Positions 7,216-13,084 of a stretch of DNA of 13,844 nt are shown here, piece after piece; the first letter of the stretch is position 1, and every line of letters starts with the position of its first letter. The stretch covers positions 1 to 13,844 of the forward strand of contig CAYMRD010000035.1 in assembly GCA_964392775.1 (NCBI GenBank). Direction: 5' to 3'. The stretch comes from UKL13-3 sp964392775 (GTDB taxonomy: Bacteria; Bacteroidota; Bacteroidia; UKL13-3). The notes beneath the pieces were generated by a model, which worked only from the letters and a program-made list of their open reading frames with translations, had not been told where the DNA came from and made no database searches. A program made the position numbers and the translations under genes.

Positions 7216-7505
7216 AGATTGAGCTGCTCCGGAGTTCTTGGTGGTATTCCTTTGTGTATTCTGTTCAGGTTCAGTGCAGGTTGACAGTTTTGTACTCCGA
7301 AACCCAACCGAACCCAAGGCCGTGAACGTTATAGCCAATGGTAGGACAACCCGAGCCTCCGAACAAATACGAACAGACAATGCAACCGTATTTTGTGCTT
7401 GTTCAAACAGACAATTCAAATTTTCTTTATAGTGACTCAGGACAATCAACATTCATTATTACAGTGGGGGGACCCAATCCAACGCTGTTTTTGGACTGCC
7501 TGACA
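7216..7505. other. Intergenic region between convergent yjdM and idi, nothing recognised
   Basis: 290 bases with no gene I can support. Open frames cross it on both strands but their translations have no recognisable motif and run into the neighbouring genes. I see no strong hairpin with a T-tract. Short features only: a repeated ACAGACAAT (about 7373 and 7409) and two CAGGTT copies (about 7266 and 7277). It may be eroded coding sequence or plain spacer. Confidence 0.4.
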
Positions 7506-8045
7506 CTACAAGTGCTCAAAGTATTCTTTCAGAATGAGTTTAAACCAGATGGTAAAACGTTGAGGGTGTTCCGCAATTTCCTGTTCGAGGTCGGGCAGTG
7601 AAATCCACCGGAAGGCAGCCACTTCAGATGGATTAATACGAGGCATTCCATTAAATACTCCGGTAAATACAAAATCGAGTTCGTGCTCGCTGAGTCCGTT
7701 ATCAAAAGGTGTTTGGTAAATAAAACTGAACTTCTCGCTGAGTTCACAATCCAGTCCCATTTCTTCTTTTAACCTGCGGTGCGCAGCTTCCAGAGTATCT
7801 TCACCCGGCCGCGGATGGCTGCAGCAGGTATTGGTCCACAACCCGGCACTATGGTATTTGCCCAAAGCGCGTTGTTGCAGCAGCAATTCATTTTGGTTGT
7901 TGAATATAAATACGGAAAAAGCACGGTGAAGAAGCGCTTTTGTATGCGCTTCTTGTTTTTCCATGATGCCCGTTTGGTTGTTGAGGGCATCAACCAGAAT
8001 CACATAATCGGTATCGGGTGAATGGATTGTATTGGGTACGTTCAA
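7506..8045 (-). CDS. idi: Isopentenyl-diphosphate delta-isomerase, type I
   Basis: It interconverts IPP and DMAPP for isoprenoid synthesis (quinones, undecaprenyl carrier, carotenoids). The 179-residue protein is the Nudix-fold type I enzyme. Metal ligands align with the E. coli protein as H34 and H40 (EAHTKALLH), H77 (SHP), E120 and E122. The catalytic cysteine is C75 in TNTCCSHPRPGE and the Nudix helix is at 81-97 (GEDTLEAAHRRLKEEMG). The start is TTG at 8043-8045: an in-frame TAA lies just two codons upstream and no ATG occurs before residue 28, within the conserved region. A consensus promoter lies about 22 bases upstream. This is one of few non-ATG starts here and could lower expression. 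The GNAT gene lies upstream on the same strand but idi has its own promoter. Confidence 0.95.
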   Translation of the reverse strand: MNVPNTIHSPDTDYVILVDALNNQTGIMEKQEAHTKALLHRAFSVFIFNNQNELLLQQRALGKYHSAGLWTNTCCSHPRPGEDTLEAAHRRLKEEMGLDCELSEKFSFIYQTPFDNGLSEHELDFVFTGVFNGMPRINPSEVAAFRWISLPDLEQEIAEHPQRFTIWFKLILKEYFEHL

Positions 8046-8066
8046 TTGGGGTTAACTATATTTTAT

Positions 8067-8097
8067 CAAAGTTAAGAGCATTTGGAAATGAAGCAAA
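8067..8097 (-). promoter_or_regulatory. Promoter of idi
   Basis: A perfect Bacteroidota promoter on the minus strand: TTTG (8097-8094), 19 bases, TAACTTTG (8074-8067). It predicts a transcript start near 8060 and a leader of about 15 bases before the TTG start. This is the clearest promoter in the window. Confidence 0.75.
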
Positions 8098-8126
8098 CAA
8101 AGGGCTTCTTTTTATGGAAACGATAC

Positions 8127-8561
8127 TTATACCGGTTGTGGTGCAGGAAGCATCACCATCTGTACATGCTCAATACCAGCTTCCCAAAAATGGGGTCCTT
8201 GGTTTTCAAAACCATGGCGCAGGTAAAAATTTCGGGCCGGTAATTGGGCATGGAGGTAACGCAATTGGTTATGGGAATGGGTATCGGTTAAGATTCGCAA
8301 CAACAACGCTTTGCCCACTTCCATATTACGGTATGGTTTTAATACAGCAAACCGTTCGAGCTTGATGCCTTTACCGGTGAAACGCCAGCGGGCGGTGCCC
8401 ACAACAGTGCCATTGAGTTCGGCAGCGTAGTGGTTCGATTCTTCCTCAAACTCCCATTCCAAGTCTTCGGGACAACTTTGTTCGTCCACAAAAACAGTTT
8501 TGCGGATTTCGTGGATTTTTTGCAGCATTCCGGCTGATATTACGGGGTGTATGGTTATCAT
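8127..8561 (-). CDS. GNAT-family N-acetyltransferase, YjcF/ElaA-like
   Basis: 144 residues with the pattern of small YjcF/ElaA-type GNAT enzymes: RKTVFVDEQSCPEDLEWE near the N-terminus, VVGTARWRF, KLERFAVLKPYR, HAQLPARNFYLRHGF and a final EAGIEHVQMVM. It should transfer an acetyl group from acetyl-CoA to an unknown small molecule or protein. ATG 8559-8561 is chosen because it gives the usual short N-terminus (MITIHPV). The frame is open to 8615, but that extension covers the divergent aldolase promoter region. The acetyl-CoA pyrophosphate loop reads RNMEVGKA: the first glycine of the usual R/Q-x-x-G-x-G/A is glutamate. It lies 81 bases upstream of idi on the same strand and is divergent from the aldolase. 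Confidence 0.88.
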   Translation of the reverse strand: MITIHPVISAGMLQKIHEIRKTVFVDEQSCPEDLEWEFEEESNHYAAELNGTVVGTARWRFTGKGIKLERFAVLKPYRNMEVGKALLLRILTDTHSHNQLRYLHAQLPARNFYLRHGFENQGPHFWEAGIEHVQMVMLPAPQPV

Positions 8562-8582
8562 TTCAACTTTCAAAAAAAAGGT

Positions 8583-8590
8583 TAAGTTTG
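8583..8590 (+). promoter_or_regulatory. -7 element TAAGTTTG for the aldolase
   Basis: TAAGTTTG, followed by CACTCC, matches TAnnTTTG exactly and lies 25 bases before the ATG at 8616. The -33 position is weak (TTTC at 8561-8564). A start site near 8595 is expected. Confidence 0.6.
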
Positions 8591-8615
8591 CACTCCTAAA
8601 TTCAAGTAAAACCAC

Positions 8616-9668
8616 ATGACTAAAATTGCCGAACTGTTAGGTGATCAGGCTGATTATCTACTCAACCACGAATGTAAAACAATTAACAAATCTCTTTTGC
8701 ATTTACCCGGTTCTGATTTTGTTAACGATATTTTTGGACAATCAAACCGCAATCCTCAGGTTTTAAGAAGTTTAACAGATTTATACAGCCACGGTCGTTT
8801 GGCAGGTACTGGTTACGTTTCTATTTTACCTGTAGATCAGGGTATTGAACATTCAGCAGGTGCTTCTTTCGCGCCAAACCCTGTTTATTTCGATCCTGAA
8901 AATATCGTTAAACTGGCTATCGAGGGCGGTTGTAATGCCGTAGCTTCAACTTACGGGGTATTGGCTTCCGTATCACGCAAATACGCTCACAAAATTCCGT
9001 TCATTGTAAAATTGAACCATAACGAATTTTTATCGTACCCTAATAAATTTGACCAGATCATGTTTGGATCGGTGGAAGAAGCCTGGAATATGGGAGCTAC
9101 TGCCGTTGGAGCTACCATCTACTTCGGTTCAGAAGAAAGTGGCCGTCAGATTCAGGAAGTAGCCGCTGCATTTGAGCGCGCGCACGAACTGGGTATGGCT
9201 ACCATCCTGTGGTGTTATACCCGTAACAACGCTTTCAAAAAAGATGGTGTTGACTACCACACTTCGGCCGACTTAACCGGACAAGCTAACCACTTGGGTG
9301 TAACCATTCAGGCGGATATCATCAAACAAAAATTACCTACGAATAATGGCGGGTATACAGCCCTTAATTTCGGTAAAACACATAATAAAGTATACACGGA
9401 GCTTTCATCAAACCACCCGATCGACTTAACACGCTACCAAATTGCAAACTGCTATATGGGTCGTCAGGGGTTGATCAACTCAGGAGGAGAGTCGAAAGGC
9501 GCTACCGATTTGGCTGAAGCCGTAACAACTGCTGTAGTAAACAAACGTGCGGGCGGACAAGGTTTGATATCGGGACGTAAAGCATTCCAGAAACCAATGG
9601 CTGAGGGTATCGCATTGCTCAACTCCATTCAGGACGTATACTTAGACAAATCAGTAACGATCGCGTAA
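8616..9668 (+). CDS. fbaB: Class I fructose-bisphosphate aldolase, FbaB/DhnA type
   Basis: It cleaves or forms fructose 1,6-bisphosphate (DHAP plus glyceraldehyde 3-phosphate) through a Schiff base in glycolysis and gluconeogenesis. At 350 residues it matches the length of E. coli FbaB. Seen in order: LPVDQGIEHSAG at 71-82, GGCNAVASTYGVL at 104-116, PFIVKLNHNEFL at 128-139, the ADIIK motif with the likely Schiff-base lysine K237, and NNGGY at 243-247. The phosphate-binding C-terminal part has CYMGRQGLINSGG, VVNKRAGGQGLISGRKAFQKPMAEG and QDVYLDKSVTIA. The ATG lies 25 bases after a good promoter element. It is followed by a long hairpin, then accD. I see no anomaly. Confidence 0.97.
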   Translation: MTKIAELLGDQADYLLNHECKTINKSLLHLPGSDFVNDIFGQSNRNPQVLRSLTDLYSHGRLAGTGYVSILPVDQGIEHSAGASFAPNPVYFDPENIVKLAIEGGCNAVASTYGVLASVSRKYAHKIPFIVKLNHNEFLSYPNKFDQIMFGSVEEAWNMGATAVGATIYFGSEESGRQIQEVAAAFERAHELGMATILWCYTRNNAFKKDGVDYHTSADLTGQANHLGVTIQADIIKQKLPTNNGGYTALNFGKTHNKVYTELSSNHPIDLTRYQIANCYMGRQGLINSGGESKGATDLAEAVTTAVVNKRAGGQGLISGRKAFQKPMAEGIALLNSIQDVYLDKSVTIA

Positions 9669-9672
9669 ACGC

Positions 9673-9738
9673 GATGTGCAGATATGAAGATGTGCAGATG
9701 CGTACCGCGTCATTTGCACATCTTCATATTTACACATC
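9673..9738. repeat. Long imperfect inverted repeat between fbaB and accD
   Basis: Two 28-base arms (9673-9700 and 9711-9738) around a 10-base loop pair at 25 of 28 positions; two of the three mismatches become G-U pairs in the plus-strand RNA. Each arm is itself nearly a direct repeat: GATGTGCAGAT occurs at 9673-9683 and 9689-9699. There is no T-tract, so it is not a standard terminator. It may stabilise the 3' end of the aldolase message or be a dispersed intergenic repeat; I recall similar GATGTG-rich hairpins in Bacteroidota genomes. Confidence 0.8.
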
Positions 9739-9753
9739 TTCACATTAACACAT

Positions 9754-10623
9754 ATGAGTTGGTTTAAACGAGTAAAAGAAGGTATTACCACCAGTACTGA
9801 AGATAAAAAATCGGTACCTGACGGGTTATGGCATAAATGTCCGCGCTGTAAAAAAGCTTTGCTGGCCAGCGATCATGAAGCCAACAGTTTTGTATGCCCG
9901 AGTTGCCAGTACCATGATAAGGTAGGTTCGGTAGAGTACTTCAATATTCTGTTTGATAACAAAGAATACTTGGAGTTATTCGCCAATATCAGACCAACCG
10001 ACCCTCTGACGTTTACCGACACCAAAGATTACAAATCGCGTTTGGCCGAATCTCAGAAGAAATCGGGATTGACGGATGCGATGCGTGTAGCCGTAGGTAA
10101 GGTAGAGGCGATGGATTTGGTAGTAGCCTGTATGGATTTTAACTTTATCGGAGGTTCGATGGGTTCGGTGATGGGTGAAAAAATTGCCCGTGCTATTGAT
10201 TATGCCCGCGAAAACAAAATTCCGGTAATGGTGGTGTCAAAATCAGGTGGAGCCCGTATGATGGAAGCAGCCTTCTCGTTGATGCAAATGGCTAAAACAT
10301 CAGCCAAGCTTGCATTGCTTGGACAGGAAGGTATTCCATACATCTCTTTGCTGACCGATCCTACAACCGGTGGTGTTACGGCATCCTTTGCCATGTTGGG
10401 TGATTTTAATATTGCCGAACCGGAGGCTTTGATCGGTTTTGCCGGTCCGCGTGTAATCCGTGAAACCATCGGTAAAGATTTACCGAAAGGTTTCCAGAGT
10501 TCGGAGTTCTTGCTGGAGCATGGGTTTGTAGATTTTATCACACCACGTACAGAGCTTAAAGCTACGCTGGGTAAGCTTTTGCGCTTATTGGCCAATAAGC
10601 CTAAACCGGTTGCGCAGGCTTAA
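9754..10623 (+). CDS. accD: Acetyl-CoA carboxylase carboxyltransferase beta subunit
   Basis: Beta subunit of the carboxyltransferase that, with AccA, moves CO2 from carboxybiotin to acetyl-CoA to make malonyl-CoA for fatty acid synthesis. The 289-residue protein has the N-terminal zinc ribbon (C29, C32, C48, C51 in KCPRC and VCPSC) and the crotonase-like core: MDFNFIGGSMGSVMGEK at 127-143, SGGARMMEAAFSLMQM at 164-179, the TDPTTGGVTASFAMLGD oxyanion and substrate region at 201-217, then GFAGPRVIRETIG and GFQSSEFLLEHGFVDFI. The ATG gives the standard start MSWFKR. accA is not in the window. The gene is closed by a terminator 20 bases downstream. Confidence 0.98.
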   Translation: MSWFKRVKEGITTSTEDKKSVPDGLWHKCPRCKKALLASDHEANSFVCPSCQYHDKVGSVEYFNILFDNKEYLELFANIRPTDPLTFTDTKDYKSRLAESQKKSGLTDAMRVAVGKVEAMDLVVACMDFNFIGGSMGSVMGEKIARAIDYARENKIPVMVVSKSGGARMMEAAFSLMQMAKTSAKLALLGQEGIPYISLLTDPTTGGVTASFAMLGDFNIAEPEALIGFAGPRVIRETIGKDLPKGFQSSEFLLEHGFVDFITPRTELKATLGKLLRLLANKPKPVAQA

Positions 10624-10643
10624 TACAATATTCTGTTAACAGG

Positions 10644-10675
10644 AAACCCGTTCGAGCAATCGGACGGGTTTTTTT
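10644..10675 (+). terminator. Intrinsic terminator of accD
   Basis: AAACCCG (10644-10650) and CGA (10653-10655) pair with TCG (10660-10662) and CGGGTTT (10665-10671), with a small internal mismatch and a GCAA loop, followed by T's to 10675. It starts 20 bases past the accD stop. Confidence 0.85.
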
Positions 10676-10706
10676 ATGCCAGTTGTCATTTATCCGCAAT
10701 AAATAG

Positions 10707-10736
10707 TTGTTTTATTTATTTGGATTGCTATTTTTG
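10707..10736 (+). promoter_or_regulatory. Promoter of the 66-residue membrane protein gene
   Basis: TTG (10707-10709), 19 bases, then TATTTTTG (10729-10736), a full match to TAnnTTTG. The predicted transcript start is near 10743, about 12 bases before the ATG at 10755. Confidence 0.6.
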
Positions 10737-10754
10737 GGTATAAATAGCGGATAT

Positions 10755-10955
10755 ATGAAACAAGCGTTTATTGGAGTATGTAAAGCTTTTAGCTGGTTCT
10801 GCTCTCACTACAATTTAATAGGTATGTTGGGTTTGTATGCGTTGGCTTTTATGCTGGATAAGTTGATGCGAATTTCGCGTCCACGTACCCGGAAAGAAAC
10901 ATTTAACTCGAACCGTATTTACGATAAAGGCTTTGGTGTTGAGGTGGGAGGTTAG
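10755..10955 (+). CDS. Small single-span membrane protein of unknown function
   Basis: A 66-residue open frame. ATG 10755 is chosen because it follows a consensus promoter; an upstream in-frame TTG at 10707 is itself part of that promoter. The product has one clear hydrophobic segment (about 22-37, LIGMLGLYALAFMLDK), preceded by an aromatic stretch (FSWFCSHYN). A strongly basic region (MRISRPRTRKE) follows, then a polar tail ending in glycines. The positive residues after the segment suggest the C-terminus stays in the cytoplasm. I recognise no family. It stands alone between the accD terminator and the insertion sequence; a promoter of its own argues that it is real, but there is no homology evidence here. 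Confidence 0.6.
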   Translation: MKQAFIGVCKAFSWFCSHYNLIGMLGLYALAFMLDKLMRISRPRTRKETFNSNRIYDKGFGVEVGG

Positions 10956-11073
10956 TATGGGAGATGTATCAACCTGTATTGCCTTGTTGCGAGGCGAAGA
11001 CTACAATAATATTTTGATGCGATTTGTTCGTTACTGGAGTTCTTATTGTGCAAATTCTGTACACATTAAAAAG

Positions 11074-11092
11074 CAGGGCAACACGCATTAAA
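11074..11092 (+). repeat. Left terminal inverted repeat of the insertion sequence
   Basis: CAGGGCAACACGCATTAAA, an exact reverse complement of 11825-11843. In the element before the inner insertion, the transposase stop codon (TAA) would have touched this repeat. Confidence 0.95.
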
Positions 11093-11098
11093 TTATAA
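11089..11098 (+). repeat. 10-base target duplication, left copy (TAAATTATAA)
   Basis: TAAATTATAA here and again at 11253-11262, directly abutting both ends of the inner element at 11099-11252. The repeat does not extend further on either side. Confidence 0.88.
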
Positions 11099-11252
11099 CT
11101 GACTATCGGGATATTGTCAACTTGCCCTCGCGCACCCCTGCCCCTGGCGGGGACCAGCCGCACACTTTCTAAAAGACTTGTGCGCGGAACTCCCTTTAGG
11201 ATTAGGGGCTGCGGAGGATGGAAGAAGTTTAATTGACAATATCCCGAGTCAG
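11099..11252. mobile_element. Non-autonomous 154-base element (MITE-like) nested in the insertion sequence
   Basis: It begins CTGACTATCGGGATATTG and ends with the complement of CTGACTCGGGATATTGTCAA. The inverted ends match over 20 bases apart from two extra bases in the left one. It is flanked by the exact 10-base repeat TAAATTATAA, so it inserted as a discrete unit. It has no open frame of note. The centre is GC-rich, with a CCCC-TGGC-GGGG hairpin (11141-11152) and an imperfect CCGCACA/TGTGCGCGG pairing (11158-11187). The CTGACT ends and 10-base duplication would suit an IS4-superfamily transposase acting in trans, but that is inference. A diverged partial copy is at 13721-13792. Confidence 0.82.
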
Positions 11253-11740
11253 TAAATTATAAGAGATAAGAGAAAGTCATGATTCCAGGAGGCAACGAGT
11301 CTTTTGTTTTGAACGCCAAACCTTCTGTATTGCTTATTCTTTAGAAGATTTAGTGCTATTCTCCGAATGATGGCGAAATTTTCAGCACAATTATCTTTTC
11401 TTTTTCTGCTTTTATCTTCGTTGAACTGTACATCCAATACCCAGTGACATGAGTTTTCTATGGACCAATGGGTTCTTATAGCGGTATTGAAAAACTCAGC
11501 GTCTTTGTTGCAACTGGAAACACGTTCAATCGTATCATGTGATGGTATACCATTTGGCAACTCAAGTATTTCATGTAAAAAAGCCTCTTTACTTTTTCCA
11601 AATTCCTCTATCGACTCCCAACCTTCTGCTCCACATATTACCGCCAATAAACTCAACCCAAGTATATCATCTAATAAATGAAGTTTCTTGCGGTCAATGC
11701 GCGGATCGCTTATTTGTTTAAATATTTCTTTGATCTTCAT
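11249..11740 (-). pseudogene. ISAs1-type transposase with the catalytic core deleted in frame
   Basis: The open frame encodes 163 residues where the family normally has about 350-400. Residues 1-74 match the N-terminal domain (FKQISDPRIDRKKLHLLDDILGLSLLAVICGAEGWESIEEFGK, GIPSHDTIERV). Residues 77-163 match the C-terminal part (FNTAIRTHWSIENSCHWVLDVQFNED, AENFAIIRRIALNLLKN, FLLSLI). The join is at about V74-S75-S76-C77. The missing 200 or so residues should hold the first two catalytic aspartates (including the DGK motif), so the protein cannot transpose by itself, though it might bind the ends. The last codon and stop (TAC TGA) come from the inner insertion; the original frame would have ended II-stop (TAA). 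ATG 11740 is the natural N-terminus. Confidence 0.9.
11253..11262 (+). repeat. 10-base target duplication, right copy (TAAATTATAA)
   Basis: Exact second copy of 11089-11098. It lies within the transposase 3' end and encodes its last codons on the minus strand. Confidence 0.88.
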
Positions 11741-11824
11741 ACTTCAAAGAAATACCCCCTGAATACAACTTATCTAACCCGTTTTCCTACACTCATTTTC
11801 TAATCGTTTACTTTTTCAGACATT

Positions 11825-11843
11825 TTTAATGCGTGTTGCCCTG
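11825..11843 (-). repeat. Right terminal inverted repeat of the insertion sequence
   Basis: TTTAATGCGTGTTGCCCTG, the exact complement of the left end, 84 bases upstream of the transposase ATG at 11740. It is the 5' end of the element on the transposase strand. Confidence 0.95.
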
Positions 11844-11883
11844 ATGAGATTGAAGGGCATTATTTATAACACGATATTAATCT

Positions 11884-11891
11884 TAGATTTG
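11884..11891 (+). promoter_or_regulatory. -7 element TAGATTTG for the trans-sulfuration gene
   Basis: TAGATTTG, followed by CACCC, is a full match to TAnnTTTG and lies 26 bases before the ATG at 11918. The -33 region is weak. The short leader leaves no room for a riboswitch, and the promoter lies just outside the insertion sequence. Confidence 0.6.
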
Positions 11892-11917
11892 CACCCTATT
11901 CCGATAATTTACAACTC

Positions 11918-13075
11918 ATGAAAGATACCAGTAAACTTGGTTTTGGAACCCGTGCCATTCATGCCGGACAAGAACCTGACCCTACCACAGGAGCCGTAAT
12001 GACTCCTATTTACCAGACCTCAACGTATGCTCAGGAGAGTCCCGGCAAACACAAAGGCTATGCTTATGCCCGCGGAAAAAACCCTACCCGGAGCGCTCTC
12101 GAAGGATGTTTAGCGTCACTGGAAGGCGCTAAATACGGACTGGCTTTCAGCAGTGGTATGGGTGCAACCGATGCGGTTGTAAAACTGCTTCGCCCGGGTG
12201 ATGAGGTGATTACCGGAAACGATTTGTACGGAGGAACCTACCGCATGTTTACCAAGGTGTTTGCCAATTATGGCATCAAGTTCCACTTTATCGACCTGAG
12301 CAATCCCGAAAATATCCGCAAGCATGTAAATGCAAATACCAAATTGCTTTGGATTGAAACCCCTACCAATCCTACCATGCAGATTATTGATATTAGGGCT
12401 TGCGGTGTGATTGCCAAAGAACACAAATTGATTTATGCTGTCGATAATACGTTTGCCTCTCCGTACCTGCAAAATCCGCTTCAACTCGGAGCTGATATTG
12501 TGATGCACAGTGTAACCAAATATCTGGGTGGACACAGCGATGTGGTGATGGGTGCTTTGCTCACCAGCAACGACAACTTATATGAACAACTCGCCTTTAT
12601 TCATAACTCATGTGGTGCTACTCCCGGGCCCATGGATTCGTTTTTGGTATTGCGCGGACTCAAAACCCTGCACCTGCGTATGAAAGCACATTGTGCCAAC
12701 GGACGTGTGATTGCCGAGTTTTTACGCACCCATCCTAAAATTGAGAAAGTATACTGGCCGGGATTCACCGACCACCCGAACCATGAAATCGCCAAACAAC
12801 AAATGCGTGATTTTGGAGGAATGATTTCCATCGTATTGAAAGATGCCGATTTGGAAAAAACCTTCAAGTTTGCATCATCTTTTAAAGTATTTACGCTTGC
12901 CGAATCATTGGGTGGTGTTGAAAGTTTGATTAACCACCCTGCAACCATGACACACGCAAGTATTCCAAAAGCCGAGCGTGAAAGAGCCGGAGTAGTTGAC
13001 AACCTTTTGCGTTTAAGTGTTGGTGTGGAAGATATTGAAGATTTAATGGCAGACCTCAAACAGGTTTTGGGCTAA
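11918..13075 (+). CDS. PLP-dependent trans-sulfuration enzyme (cystathionine gamma-synthase/gamma-lyase family)
   Basis: 385 residues of the Cys/Met metabolism PLP-enzyme family, which makes or splits cystathionine (MetB, MetC or mammalian-type CGL). Seen in order: the N-terminal TRAIHAGQEPDPTTGAVMTPIYQTSTY, YARGKNPTR at 50-58 (phosphate binding from the partner subunit), SSGMGA at 78-83, and WIETPTNPT with VDNTFASPYLQNP, where D176 pairs with the PLP nitrogen. The PLP lysine is K201 in SVTKYLGGHSDVVMG. The C-terminal substrate region reads SLGGVESLINHPATMTHASIP. Motifs do not separate synthase from lyase, so no symbol is given; the nearest reading is a Bacteroidota metB-type gene. It is followed after 9 bases by a secreted protein gene, probably on the same transcript. 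Confidence 0.93.
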   Translation: MKDTSKLGFGTRAIHAGQEPDPTTGAVMTPIYQTSTYAQESPGKHKGYAYARGKNPTRSALEGCLASLEGAKYGLAFSSGMGATDAVVKLLRPGDEVITGNDLYGGTYRMFTKVFANYGIKFHFIDLSNPENIRKHVNANTKLLWIETPTNPTMQIIDIRACGVIAKEHKLIYAVDNTFASPYLQNPLQLGADIVMHSVTKYLGGHSDVVMGALLTSNDNLYEQLAFIHNSCGATPGPMDSFLVLRGLKTLHLRMKAHCANGRVIAEFLRTHPKIEKVYWPGFTDHPNHEIAKQQMRDFGGMISIVLKDADLEKTFKFASSFKVFTLAESLGGVESLINHPATMTHASIPKAERERAGVVDNLLRLSVGVEDIEDLMADLKQVLG

Positions 13076-13084
13076 TTTACCGGC

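Larger units (their letters stand above)
11074..11843 (-). mobile_element. ISAs1-type insertion sequence, internally deleted and carrying a second insertion
   Basis: The element is bounded by perfect 19-base inverted repeats (CAGGGCAACACGCATTAAA at 11074-11092 and its complement at 11825-11843). CAGGGC-type ends fit the ISAs1 family as I recall it. The 770 bases comprise a damaged transposase gene (minus strand) and a 154-base inserted element with its 10-base duplication. Without that insert the sequence would be 606 bases, far short of the family's usual length of over 1 kb. No 8-10 base target duplication is seen outside the ends (left CATTAAAAAG, right ATGAGATTGA). It separates the small membrane protein gene from the trans-sulfuration gene, whose promoter begins 41 bases past the right end. 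Confidence 0.9.

Noticed and set aside
7338..7601. Plus-strand open frame of 87 codons between yjdM and idi
   Set aside because: It overlaps the idi 3' end by about 95 bases, shows no family motif and has no promoter or ribosome binding site that I can see.
9669..9753. Possible intrinsic terminator after the aldolase
   Set aside because: The hairpin is long but has no T-tract on either strand, so it is recorded as an inverted repeat instead.
10969..11163. Minus-strand frame ending in a sequence (IIVVFASQQGNTG) that looks a little like a flavodoxin start
   Set aside because: The resemblance is at the wrong end of the frame, and the frame runs through the inner element and the insertion sequence terminus, so it is chance.
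11854..11880. AGGGC, AACACG and ATTAA in order, resembling a split copy of the insertion sequence end
   Set aside because: It needs a freely placed 9-base gap and a further 2-base change to align; too flexible to claim a second terminus.
11844..11917. Riboswitch before the trans-sulfuration gene
   Set aside because: The promoter element lies only 26 bases before the ATG, leaving no room for an aptamer, and no SAM-riboswitch core is seen.
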